The position numbers were made by a program, and so were the translations under genes. DNA of 64,000 bases from positions 124,001 through 188,000 of the forward strand of contig CABZAE010000001.1 of NCBI GenBank assembly GCA_902523635.1, written 5' to 3'. Each line of letters opens with the position of its first letter. The stretch's first letter is position 1. The stretch comes from an uncultured Bacteroidota bacterium. Its GTDB lineage: Bacteria > Bacteroidota > Bacteroidia > Flavobacteriales > Flavobacteriaceae. Shown here in pieces: positions 19,216 through 27,795 of the stretch. Under the pieces are notes generated by a model. That model worked only from the letters and a program-made list of their open reading frames with translations, did not search any database and was not told the origin of the DNA.

Positions 19216-20814
19216 ATGAAAGTCAAAAAGTCGAATGTTGATATTTTAAGCCCAGGTTTTATAGAAAACGAAATTTCAATGAAAAAATTGTTGAAAGAAC
19301 TAAATTCCTATACAAAATTATCCAAGTCAGAGGGTACAAATGAACAAATAAAAAGGTCAAAAAAAAGAAAAAAACTTCTCGCAAGAGATAAGATTGATTT
19401 ACTTCTTGACAAAGGTAAACCCTATGTAGAATTGATGCCATTTGCGGGGCTGAAACATGAAAATGGTTTTGGTGCTGGAGGAACTACAGTTGTTGTTTTA
19501 GGTTATGTTTCAAATATTTTGTGCCTGGTAAATGCTAATGTTGCTACGCGAAAGGCAGGCGCTATTGATTATGCAACCAGTCTTAAAAATTTAAGGTTGT
19601 CTCAAATTGCCTCTGAAAACAGACTATTAACAATTAACTTAGTTGAAAGTGGTGGTGCAAATTTGCCTGATCAGGATAGAGTTTTTAATAATTATGGCAA
19701 GTTTTTTAAAGAAATGTCGATAAGATCAAAAAAAGGAATTCCAACGATTTCTGTTGTTTTTGGAAATGCGACAGCTGGAGGTGCTTATGTTCCTGGAATG
19801 TCAGATTATTCAATTTTTCAAAAGAATAATGCAAAAGTTTTTTTAGCTGGTCCACCACTTGTTAAGATGGCTACAAATGAGGATGCAAATGATGAAGAGT
19901 TAGGTGGTGCGCAAATGCACAGTAGTATTTCAGGTGTTTCAGATTTCCTAGCCTCAGATGAAAAGGATGCGATAGCAATAACCAAAAAACTGGTTAAAAA
20001 AATTTGTGAGCCTGTAATAAACAAAACTAGTGAAGAGCAAATTCAACCTATATTTAATCAAAAGGAAATTTTGGGTATTATACCTTCAAATCTTAAAAAA
20101 CCGTTTGATATTAGAGAATTAGTTAAAAGATTTGTAGATAAATCAGAATTTTTAGAATTTAAGGCGAACTACGGAAGAACAATGTTTTGTAGTTGGACAA
20201 AAATAGGCGGTTATCCTGTTGGAATTATAGCTAACAATGGTGTTATTTTTATTGAGTCTGCGAGAAAAGCTACTCACTTCATACAATTGGCCAATAAATC
20301 CAATCTTCCACTTTTATTTATTCACAATACGACAGGTTTCATGGTTGGAAAAAGATATGAGCAAAATGGAATGATCAATAGTGGATCTCAATTAATCCAT
20401 GCTGTAGCTGGAAGCAATGTTCCACATATAGGTTTACAGGTTGGGAATTCTTATGGTGCTGGAAATTATGCAATGTGTGGTAGGTCATTTGACCCAAGGT
20501 TTCTTTTTTCTTATCCAAATGTTAAGTCAGGTGTAATGGGTGCAGATCAGTTGTCCGGAGTAATGGAGATAATAAAAAGGAATAAGGCTAAAGTAAATAG
20601 TGAAGTTATTGATGAAGATCAACTTAAAAAAGAAAAAACTAAACTAGCTAATGAAGCTGACGAAAAAGCAAGTGTGTGGCATACAACATCCGAAGTGTGG
20701 GATGATGGTGTAATAGATCCCTCTGAAACTAGAAAATATTTAAAAATGGCTTTAGCAGCGGTGTACAACTCAGAAATTAAGGGATCTGATTCATTCGGAG
20801 TCTTTAGAATGTGA
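19216..20814 (+). CDS. Acyl-CoA carboxylase beta (carboxyltransferase) subunit
   Basis: This 532-residue protein has two crotonase-like carboxyltransferase halves. The N-half shows NLVESGGANLPDQDRVF, ATAGGAYVPGMSDY and FLAGPPLVKMATNE, and the C-half shows FIHNTTGFMVGKRYEQNG and SYGAGNYAMCGRSFDPRF. These resemble methylcrotonyl- and geranyl-CoA carboxylase beta subunits more than acetyl- or propionyl-CoA ones. It would move CO2 from biotin to an alpha,beta-unsaturated acyl-CoA. No biotin carboxylase/biotin carrier (alpha) subunit lies in the window, so the partner must be elsewhere. It opens a seven-gene plus-strand run. ATG 19216 is the first in frame. Confidence 0.92.
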   Translation: MKVKKSNVDILSPGFIENEISMKKLLKELNSYTKLSKSEGTNEQIKRSKKRKKLLARDKIDLLLDKGKPYVELMPFAGLKHENGFGAGGTTVVVLGYVSNILCLVNANVATRKAGAIDYATSLKNLRLSQIASENRLLTINLVESGGANLPDQDRVFNNYGKFFKEMSIRSKKGIPTISVVFGNATAGGAYVPGMSDYSIFQKNNAKVFLAGPPLVKMATNEDANDEELGGAQMHSSISGVSDFLASDEKDAIAITKKLVKKICEPVINKTSEEQIQPIFNQKEILGIIPSNLKKPFDIRELVKRFVDKSEFLEFKANYGRTMFCSWTKIGGYPVGIIANNGVIFIESARKATHFIQLANKSNLPLLFIHNTTGFMVGKRYEQNGMINSGSQLIHAVAGSNVPHIGLQVGNSYGAGNYAMCGRSFDPRFLFSYPNVKSGVMGADQLSGVMEIIKRNKAKVNSEVIDEDQLKKEKTKLANEADEKASVWHTTSEVWDDGVIDPSETRKYLKMALAAVYNSEIKGSDSFGVFRM

Positions 20815-20823
20815 TTTTCTATT

Positions 20824-21636
20824 ATGAATGTATTTGAAAATTGTGACATAAAAAAAATCAATTCACTAGTTTTTGATTTTATGGATTACAAATATGAGGA
20901 TCATGTTTTTTCCATAATTTTAAATCGTCCCCAAAAGAAAAATGCACTTCATCCTCAAATGATTAACGAGTTGGCATTTTTATGCCAATATGCTCAATTT
21001 GAAAAGAAAGTCAAGGTTGTATTGATTAAAGCAGTTGGGGATGTTTTTTGTGCTGGTTTTGATCTTTCCTCTATGTCAGGAAAAACTGCAAAGACAAAGT
21101 CTACAGTTCCTAATCCCAAAATAAAAATTATTCTAGGTGAGATTTTAAATAAGCTATACAAGCCAAAAATTTGTCAACTCGATGGCGATCTTTATGCCGG
21201 AGGACTATTGATTGTTTCTTCTTGTAATTATGTGGTTTCAACCCAAAATATTATCATAGGTCTCCCAGAAGTCAAAAGAGGAATTTTCCCATTTCAAGTT
21301 ATGGAATCCTTATTTAAAGTTATTAATTACAAAAAATTAATTGACTGGTGTATTCGTGGTTATAATTTGGATGCTTCCAAAGCAAAAGATTTTGGTTTGA
21401 TTGATGAAATTGTTGATTCTGATGAATTGGAAAAATCAATTAAATCATGGATTTCAGAAATTATTCAAAATTCAACTCAAGCAATTTCATTAGGGCTAGA
21501 GTGTGCTGACAACTTGTACAATTCATCAAATAATCACAAGTATTTATCCAAAATGTTAAAAAAGTCCTCTGAATCTAAAGATGCTAAAGAGGGAATTAAA
21601 GCTTTTTTTGATGGTAGGAAACCCAAATGGGATTAA
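20824..21636 (+). CDS. Enoyl-CoA hydratase/isomerase family protein
   Basis: This crotonase-fold protein of up to 270 residues starts 9 bases after the carboxylase. A second ATG at 20881 (MDYKYEDHVFSI) fits the usual N-terminus of the family better. The oxyanion-hole segment LDGDLYAGGLLIVSSCNYVV and GLPEVKRGIFP with its glutamate are visible; at the second acidic position an aspartate seems to be present. It hydrates (or isomerises) an enoyl-CoA. A hydratase beside a methylcrotonyl/geranyl-type carboxylase beta gene matches the liu and atu gene orders, where it hydrates the carboxylated product. Confidence 0.88.
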   Translation: MNVFENCDIKKINSLVFDFMDYKYEDHVFSIILNRPQKKNALHPQMINELAFLCQYAQFEKKVKVVLIKAVGDVFCAGFDLSSMSGKTAKTKSTVPNPKIKIILGEILNKLYKPKICQLDGDLYAGGLLIVSSCNYVVSTQNIIIGLPEVKRGIFPFQVMESLFKVINYKKLIDWCIRGYNLDASKAKDFGLIDEIVDSDELEKSIKSWISEIIQNSTQAISLGLECADNLYNSSNNHKYLSKMLKKSSESKDAKEGIKAFFDGRKPKWD

Positions 21637-21648
21637 TTTAAAAAAAAC

Positions 21649-22650
21649 ATGAAGCCCCTAAAAAATAAACTAATTAGATTAGTTAAAAGGCCAGTCGGAT
21701 TTCCCTCCGAAGACACATGGGAATATGATTTTGAAACCATCGATGAGTTGTGCGATGGTGAAATTATAATACAAAATTTGTATATATCGGTAGATCCTGC
21801 TATGCGTGGATGGATGAACGAAGTTAAATCCTATATAAAGCCCATTGAAATTGGAGATGTGATGAGAGCTGGCTCAATAGGAAAAATCATATACTCAAAA
21901 AATAAATTGTTCAAAGAGGGTGATTTTGTTTCAGGCTGGGGTGGAGTTCAAAAATACTGCAGGACTAATTCCAAAAGTGTTATTAAAATAAAAGCTGAAA
22001 TCAATGATTTACCTAAACACCTTGGATCATTAGGTATGACAGGAATGACTGCATATTTTGGAATTTTGGAGGTTGCAAAAATTAGACAAGGAGAAACTGT
22101 TTTAGTCTCAGCTGCAGCAGGGTCAGTTGGTAGTATTGCTGGACAAATTGCAAAAATAAAGGGATGTAAGGTGATTGGAATTGCAGGTGGAAAAGGTAAA
22201 TGTGACTATGTTAAGAATGAGTTAGGTTTTGATGGGTGTATTGACTATAAAAATGAAAGTGTAACTAGATCTATAAGAAGAGAATGTCCTGAGGGTATTG
22301 ATGTTTTTTTCGATAATGTTGGAGGAACAATACTTGACTCAGCTTTGATTTTTATTAATAGAAATGCAAGAGTTGTTGTTTGCGGAGCGATTTCACAGTA
22401 TAATAGTACTTCAATAGTAGGTCCAAAAAACTATTTGTCATTATTAGTCAACAGAGCTCAAATGATTGGTATGGTTGTATTCGACTACAAAGAAAGATAT
22501 CAGCATGCTAGCGAGGAAATTATAGGTTGGATTGAAAGTGGAAAATTAAAATCCAAAGAAGATATCTATTTTGGATTAGATAACTTTTACAATGTTTTTC
22601 AAAAGTTGTTCAACGGAAACAAACAAGGGAAATTAATTTTAAAGGTGTAA
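21649..22650 (+). CDS. NADP-dependent oxidoreductase, MDR superfamily (zinc-free)
   Basis: This 333-residue medium-chain reductase resembles prostaglandin reductase/CurA-type double-bond reductases. The N-terminal domain has YISVDPAMRGWM, and the Rossmann domain has VLVSAAAGSVGSIAGQIAK near residue 145 and GIDVFFDNVGG near residue 220. No zinc-binding cysteine pattern is visible. Such enzymes reduce alpha,beta-unsaturated ketones or enoyl compounds with NADPH. It lies 12 bases after the hydratase gene in the same run, so a role in saturating an intermediate of the acyl pathway is likely. Confidence 0.9.
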   Translation: MKPLKNKLIRLVKRPVGFPSEDTWEYDFETIDELCDGEIIIQNLYISVDPAMRGWMNEVKSYIKPIEIGDVMRAGSIGKIIYSKNKLFKEGDFVSGWGGVQKYCRTNSKSVIKIKAEINDLPKHLGSLGMTGMTAYFGILEVAKIRQGETVLVSAAAGSVGSIAGQIAKIKGCKVIGIAGGKGKCDYVKNELGFDGCIDYKNESVTRSIRRECPEGIDVFFDNVGGTILDSALIFINRNARVVVCGAISQYNSTSIVGPKNYLSLLVNRAQMIGMVVFDYKERYQHASEEIIGWIESGKLKSKEDIYFGLDNFYNVFQKLFNGNKQGKLILKV

Positions 22651-22683
22651 TTTTTTAAATTTAATTAATTAGATAAAACTAAA

Positions 22684-23424
22684 ATGAGGAGTTTAGATGG
22701 ACAATTGGCTATTGTAACAGGTGGGGCAAGAGGAATAGGAGAGGGTGTTTGTGAGGTTTTTTGTAAAGAGGGGGCTACAGTAGCCCTATGGGATGTCTTA
22801 GATGGATCGAAAGTTGTTGATAGAATTTCTAAAGATGGGGGTAAAATTTTTTATCAAAAAGTTGATGTAACATCCACTGAGTCTGTTAAAAATGCCGTTG
22901 AGTACATCATTGATAATTATGGAAAGATCGAAATTTTGATTAATAATGCGGGAATCATCAGAGACAGATCATTTATGAATATGAGTGAAAAGGAGTGGGA
23001 TGAAGTTGTAAATGTTAATCTTAAATCATTATTTATAGTTTGTAAAGCGGTATTACCTCACATGAAAGCTAATGGTTACGGAAGAATTGTTTCAGCATCC
23101 TCTGTAAATGGATTTCAAGGTGCTTTTGGACAAACCAACTATAGTGCAACAAAGGCAGGTATCTCAGGATTTACGAGATCACTTTGTAAAGAAGTAGGAA
23201 AATATGGAATCACAGTTAACGCATTAGCTCCTGGATTCATAAAATCTGTTATGACAGAAAGCATGCCAGACGAAATAATAGAGGCAGGAATTAAAATGAT
23301 TCCAGTCAAAAGAATTGGAACACCTCAGGACATGGGTTATGCATATTTATTTTTAGCATCCAGAGAGGCAGGTTTTATAAGTGGAATCACTTTGCATGCT
23401 AATGGTGGTGCAATGCCAAATTAA
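22684..23424 (+). CDS. Short-chain dehydrogenase/reductase, FabG/PhaB-like
   Basis: This 246-residue SDR has TGGARGIGEG at the N-terminus, NNAGIIRDR near residue 88, serine in VSASSVNG, YSATKAG with the catalytic tyrosine and lysine near residue 152, and the ending SGITLHANGGAMPN. The pattern is that of 3-oxoacyl-(ACP/CoA) reductases. In a catabolic run it would oxidise a 3-hydroxyacyl-CoA. It stands 33 bases after the MDR gene and 9 bases before the MaoC gene. SDR plus MaoC hydratase adjacency is common in beta-oxidation modules for unusual acids. Confidence 0.92.
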   Translation: MRSLDGQLAIVTGGARGIGEGVCEVFCKEGATVALWDVLDGSKVVDRISKDGGKIFYQKVDVTSTESVKNAVEYIIDNYGKIEILINNAGIIRDRSFMNMSEKEWDEVVNVNLKSLFIVCKAVLPHMKANGYGRIVSASSVNGFQGAFGQTNYSATKAGISGFTRSLCKEVGKYGITVNALAPGFIKSVMTESMPDEIIEAGIKMIPVKRIGTPQDMGYAYLFLASREAGFISGITLHANGGAMPN

Positions 23425-23433
23425 AATTTGATT

Positions 23434-23910
23434 ATGGAAGAAAAACAAAATTATAGTACTAGCTTCAATACCTTAAATGACATGAAAAAAAATGTTGGTA
23501 AAGAGTTAGGAATAAGTAACTGGATAGAAATATCACAGGACAAAATAAAACAATTTGCTGAAATAACTCAAGATGAACAGTGGATACATTTGGATAAAGA
23601 AAAATCAAAATTACATTCACCTTACAAAACAACTGTTGCCCATGGTTTTATGATTTTGTCTCTTGCTACCAGATTCTCATACGATACGTTTGATGTCAAA
23701 AGTGTCAAAATGGGTGTCAATTATGGGGTTGATAGAGTTAGATTTATGAGCGCAACTCCCTCAGGTGGTATGGTTCGAGGAAAAGTTTCTCTTCTAGAGT
23801 TTGAGCCAACAACAAAGGGAGCAAAATACAAACTTTGTGTAACAGTTGAGCTAAAAGGTCAGGAAAAGCCAGTCTGCGTGGCTGAAACATTGGCCATTGC
23901 CTATGAATAA
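23434..23910 (+). CDS. MaoC-like (R)-specific enoyl-CoA hydratase
   Basis: This hot-dog-fold hydratase has 158 residues from ATG 23434; the track start at 23428 is a TTG two codons earlier. The family's active-site pattern is present: FAEITQDEQWIHLD (aspartate and histidine) and TVAHGFMILSL. It adds water to a 2-enoyl-CoA. The closest look-alikes are single-domain MaoC dehydratases of Mycobacterium and Bacteroidota. It sits between the SDR and a pair of acyl-CoA dehydrogenases, completing a dehydrogenase-hydratase-dehydrogenase set. Confidence 0.9.
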   Translation: MEEKQNYSTSFNTLNDMKKNVGKELGISNWIEISQDKIKQFAEITQDEQWIHLDKEKSKLHSPYKTTVAHGFMILSLATRFSYDTFDVKSVKMGVNYGVDRVRFMSATPSGGMVRGKVSLLEFEPTTKGAKYKLCVTVELKGQEKPVCVAETLAIAYE

Positions 23911-23917
23911 AAAATAA

Positions 23918-25120
23918 ATGTTTATGGAAACTAAAATTAATACAGATCTCACAAGTTTTAGAATTGAAACAAGAAACTGGCTTGAAAAAAACTGTCCTGA
24001 ATCAATGAGAGGACCTGCTAAAGATCCATCACAATTGTTTTGGGGGGGGAGAAATGGTAAATTTTCAAGTAAAGATCAGGAAATATGGTTTAAAAATATG
24101 CTAAAAAAGAAATGGATTGCTCCGAATTGGGAGGTTAAATATGGAGGTGGAGGATTGAGTATTGAGCAAAACAATATTTTGAATCAAGAAATGGCAAGGC
24201 TGGGTTGTAGAAAACCACATTATAATTTTGGTATTTCTATGTTGGGTCCAGCTTTACTCAAATTTGCCTCAGAGGAGCAAAAACTTAGATATTTACCTGA
24301 AATCGCTCAGGCAAAAATCCGTTGGTGTCAAGGTTATAGTGAACCTAATGCTGGAAGTGATTTGGCAAACTTACAAACGAAAGCAATAGATTGTGGTGAT
24401 CACTTTTTAGTTACGGGATCAAAAGTTTGGACATCTTATGCAGATAAATCCGATTGGATTTTTTGTTTAGTTAGGACGGATTCATCTCAAAGTAAACACA
24501 TTGGAATAAGCTTTTTACTTATTGATATGGAATCTATTGGAATATCAACAAGACCTATCAAACTTATTAGTGGAAAGTCTCCCTTTTGTGAAACATTTTT
24601 TGATAAAGTTAAAGTTCCAAAAGAAAACCTAGTTGGTAAGTTGAATGAAGGTTGGACAATCGCTAAATACCTATTAACCCATGAACGTAAAATGATAGGC
24701 GGAGTTGGAGAAACAGATAAAAAAGAGTCCATCAAAGATGAAGCATTAAATAAACTGACTCTAACTAATGGTGTACTTGATGACAAAATTTTAAGATCAA
24801 AAATTTCTGAATTTGAGATGAATGAACATATTTTTAACCTTACTATACAAAGATCTATGGATGAGGAAAAAGAGGGTAAAAATCCTGGGGCTGTTTCATC
24901 ATTTTTCAAATATTATGGAACTGAATTAAATATACAAAGAGAAGAGCTGCGCCTCAGTATCAATGGTTTTTCAGGACTAGAATGGAATTCAAAGGTTTCA
25001 GAAAATGGTAAATTAGCCCGCTATTTTTGTAGAACAAAAGGGAATTCAATTGAAGGTGGTACTCATGAAGTTCAACTCAATATAATTGCTAAAAGAGTAC
25101 TTGGTTTACCATCAAAATAA
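23918..25120 (+). CDS. Acyl-CoA dehydrogenase, catalytic-glutamate subunit
   Basis: This 400-residue FAD enzyme has CQGYSEPNAGSDLANLQTKA (flavin and substrate region, near residue 145), VTGSKVWTSYADKSDW, and the C-terminal IEGGTHEVQLNIIAKRVLG, where the glutamate of the EGGT segment is the expected catalytic base. It forms the 2,3-double bond of an acyl-CoA. The next gene, 7 bases later, is a second, shorter acyl-CoA dehydrogenase that lacks this glutamate, so the two may form a heteromer as in steroid side-chain catabolism. A further ATG two codons in (23924) could be the true start. Confidence 0.92.
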   Translation: MFMETKINTDLTSFRIETRNWLEKNCPESMRGPAKDPSQLFWGGRNGKFSSKDQEIWFKNMLKKKWIAPNWEVKYGGGGLSIEQNNILNQEMARLGCRKPHYNFGISMLGPALLKFASEEQKLRYLPEIAQAKIRWCQGYSEPNAGSDLANLQTKAIDCGDHFLVTGSKVWTSYADKSDWIFCLVRTDSSQSKHIGISFLLIDMESIGISTRPIKLISGKSPFCETFFDKVKVPKENLVGKLNEGWTIAKYLLTHERKMIGGVGETDKKESIKDEALNKLTLTNGVLDDKILRSKISEFEMNEHIFNLTIQRSMDEEKEGKNPGAVSSFFKYYGTELNIQREELRLSINGFSGLEWNSKVSENGKLARYFCRTKGNSIEGGTHEVQLNIIAKRVLGLPSK

Positions 25121-25127
25121 ATTATTT

Positions 25128-26249
25128 ATGAGTCTTGTATTAAATGAAGAACAAAAAATGCTAAAAACTTCAGCTAAAGAGTTTTTAGATAATAAATTTC
25201 CACTTTCAAACTTTCGTAAATACAGAGACAATGATTTCAAAAGTGTTGATTTTGATTTATGGACTGAGATGGCTGAAATGGGATGGACAGCACTCATAAT
25301 TCCTGAAAAATATAACGGATTAAATTTTGGATATGTTGGATTGGGTCAGGTTATTGAAGAAATGGGTAAAAGGCTAACCGTATGTCCAATAATGTCAACC
25401 GTTTTAATATCAACATCAGTTATTTCTTCATCAAAAAATGAGTTTTTGAAATCAAAACTTTTCTCTGGAATAATGAATGGATCAGTTTTAATATGTTTAG
25501 CCCATGAGGAAGGTAATCAACATCATCCAGAAAATATACAAACATCTCTAAAGAGAGAAAATGGTAATTTAATTTTAAATGGAAAAAAGAATTTTGTTAT
25601 TGACGCGAATATTTCTGACTATTTTATTGTTAGTGCAAAAGATGTATCATCCTCCAATACTATATTGGCATTAGTTGAAAAAAATCAAAAAGGTGTTTCT
25701 GTAAATAGTAAGACCTTAATGGATTCCAGATCTTACTCTGAAATAATTTTTAAAAATGTTGAAATAAAAAATGATTATTTGCTTTCAAATACAGATGATG
25801 GAAAAAACATATTAGAAAAAGTGTTTGAAATTGCCAGAATTGGATATGCAGCTGAAATGTTAGGAGGAATTCAACAAGCTTTCGATATGACTATGTCTTA
25901 TTTAAAAACTCGTGAACAATTTGGTGTTAAAATAGGATCATTTCAATCACTCCAACATAGATCGGCCTTAATGTTTGCTGAAATAGAATTGTGTAAATCC
26001 ATTGTTTTGAAAGCATTACAGTCTATTGATGCAGGTGAGGAACTTTCAAAAAATGCAAGTTTGGCTAAAGCTAAACTCGGTCTTACATATAAATTAATTA
26101 GTAATGAAGCTATTCAAATGCATGGCGGTATTGGAGTTACAGATGATTCAGACGTAGGGTTTTTTCTGAAAAGGTCTCGAGTAATTGAAAAAGCATTTGG
26201 AGATTCCAATTTTCATTTAGATAGACTTTCCAAAATAGGTGGTTATTAG
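25128..26249 (+). CDS. Acyl-CoA dehydrogenase, partner subunit lacking the usual catalytic glutamate
   Basis: This gene has 373 residues from ATG 25128; the longer track start (TTG 25086) lies inside the previous gene. The fold is clear (FNLDRL-like helical end, REQFGVKIGSFQSLQHR, IQMHGGIGVTDDSDVG). However, the normal FAD-contacting S-EP-AGSD segment is replaced by CLAHEEGNQHHPENI. The position of the catalytic glutamate reads IEKAFGDSNFH, as in the non-catalytic subunits of two-component dehydrogenases. Its stop overlaps the convergent aldehyde dehydrogenase gene by 4 bases. Most likely it is the beta subunit of a heteromeric enzyme with the preceding gene. Confidence 0.9.
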   Translation: MSLVLNEEQKMLKTSAKEFLDNKFPLSNFRKYRDNDFKSVDFDLWTEMAEMGWTALIIPEKYNGLNFGYVGLGQVIEEMGKRLTVCPIMSTVLISTSVISSSKNEFLKSKLFSGIMNGSVLICLAHEEGNQHHPENIQTSLKRENGNLILNGKKNFVIDANISDYFIVSAKDVSSSNTILALVEKNQKGVSVNSKTLMDSRSYSEIIFKNVEIKNDYLLSNTDDGKNILEKVFEIARIGYAAEMLGGIQQAFDMTMSYLKTREQFGVKIGSFQSLQHRSALMFAEIELCKSIVLKALQSIDAGEELSKNASLAKAKLGLTYKLISNEAIQMHGGIGVTDDSDVGFFLKRSRVIEKAFGDSNFHLDRLSKIGGY

Positions 26250-27793
26250 TTATCTAAATTAAAGTTTATCCCTTGAGCCAAAGGAATTTCTGAAGAGTAG
26301 TTGATTGTATTTGTTTGTCTTCTCATGTAAATTTTCCAAGAATCAGATCCGCTTTCTCTACCACCACCAGTTTCCTTTTCTCCTCCAAATGCACCTCCAA
26401 TTTCTGCACCTGATGTGCCTATATTCACATTAGCAATTCCACAATCACTTCCAATTTGAGAAAGAAACTTTTCGGATTCTTTAAGATCTTGGGTGAAAAT
26501 TGATGATGACAAGCCTTGTTTAACATTATTGGAGATTTTAATTGCATTTTCCACACCTCCCTCGTAACAAATTAAATAGAGAATAGGGGCAAAAGTTTCT
26601 TTCTGGACAATTTCATACTCATTTTTTACTTCCGCTATAACAGGCTTTACATAATTGCTACTATTGTATTTTTTTCCCTCTAAAACTCCACCCTCAATCA
26701 CAAATTTACCTCCTTGATCTTTTATATCATTAATTGCTTGCATGTATTGTTCAACAGCATTTTGATCAATTAGTGGTCCCATGTGGTTTGATTCGTCAAG
26801 TGGACTACCAATTTTAATTTGATTATATGCTTTTATTAATTCTTTTTTAATATGATCAAATATTGTACTATGAACAATAACTCTTCTCGTTGAAGTGCAG
26901 CGCTGACCAGAGGTTCCAATGGCACCAAAAACCAAATTATTAATTGCGTGTTTTATATCGGCATTTTCTGTAATAATCATTGCATTATTACCTCCTAGCT
27001 CAAGTAAAGTTTTCCCAAGCCTTTTTCCGACTCTCATAGCAACGTCTTTACCCATTTTCGTTGAACCAGTAGCTGACAATAAATTGATGTTATTATCCTC
27101 AGATAACAATTGACCTAAGCTTTTGTCACCTATTAACAAACATGAAACACCAGAATTAATATTGTTTTTTTTCAAAATGTCTGAAACTAGTTTTTGACAA
27201 GCAAGGCTGCAAAATGGAGTTTTTTCGGAGGGCTTCCAAATGCAAACATTTCCACAAACCCAAGCCAAAGTTACATTCCAACTCCAAACAGCTACAGGAA
27301 AATTAAATGCAGAAATAATTCCAATAATACCTAAAGGATGATATTGTTCGTACATTCTGTGATCTGGTCTTTCGGAGTGCATTGTCAATCCGTACAATTG
27401 CCTAGAAAGCCCAGTTGCGAAATCACAGATATCAATCATTTCTTGAACTTCTCCTAAACCTTCCTGTAATGATTTACCCATTTCCCAGGACACTAGAGCT
27501 CCTAAATCAGATTTGTTTTTCCTCAGACTATTCCCAAGTTGTCTAACTAATTCACCTCTTTTTGGTGCGGGTATTTTAGTGAAAGATTTAAAGGCTTTTT
27601 TTGCGTCTTTGATCACAATGTTATAATCAGATTTATTGGCCATTCGTACCTCACCAATTAGGCTATTGTCAACTGGGCTGAAAGACTTCAATGTTTCACC
27701 TGATGAAAACCATTTTTCACCATTTGAGCATCCCTTTTGCTTGCTAGTTAAACCAAGATTTTTTAAAATTATTTTTATTTCTTTGTTTACCAT
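26246..27793 (-). CDS. amaB: Alpha-aminoadipic semialdehyde dehydrogenase-like aldehyde dehydrogenase (ALDH7)
   Basis: This 515-residue aldehyde dehydrogenase oxidises 2-aminoadipate 6-semialdehyde to 2-aminoadipate with NAD+. The ALDH7-type features are visible: GKTLLELGGNNAMII with the general-base glutamate near residue 265, GTSGQRCTSTRRVIVH with the catalytic cysteine near residue 300, and a C-terminal SGSDSWKIYMRRQTNTINYS. It is the last gene of a minus-strand lysine-degradation operon, 2 bases after the DUF1338 gene. The neighbours make the substrate assignment much firmer than the sequence alone. The symbol is by analogy with Pseudomonas amaB. Confidence 0.88.
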   Translation of the reverse strand: MVNKEIKIILKNLGLTSKQKGCSNGEKWFSSGETLKSFSPVDNSLIGEVRMANKSDYNIVIKDAKKAFKSFTKIPAPKRGELVRQLGNSLRKNKSDLGALVSWEMGKSLQEGLGEVQEMIDICDFATGLSRQLYGLTMHSERPDHRMYEQYHPLGIIGIISAFNFPVAVWSWNVTLAWVCGNVCIWKPSEKTPFCSLACQKLVSDILKKNNINSGVSCLLIGDKSLGQLLSEDNNINLLSATGSTKMGKDVAMRVGKRLGKTLLELGGNNAMIITENADIKHAINNLVFGAIGTSGQRCTSTRRVIVHSTIFDHIKKELIKAYNQIKIGSPLDESNHMGPLIDQNAVEQYMQAINDIKDQGGKFVIEGGVLEGKKYNSSNYVKPVIAEVKNEYEIVQKETFAPILYLICYEGGVENAIKISNNVKQGLSSSIFTQDLKESEKFLSQIGSDCGIANVNIGTSGAEIGGAFGGEKETGGGRESGSDSWKIYMRRQTNTINYSSEIPLAQGINFNLDN

Positions 27794-27795
27794 TA

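Noticed and set aside
24487-24909. 140-residue minus-strand ORF
   Set aside because: Antisense shadow of the acyl-CoA dehydrogenase at 23918; serine/proline/leucine-rich composition typical of antisense reading.
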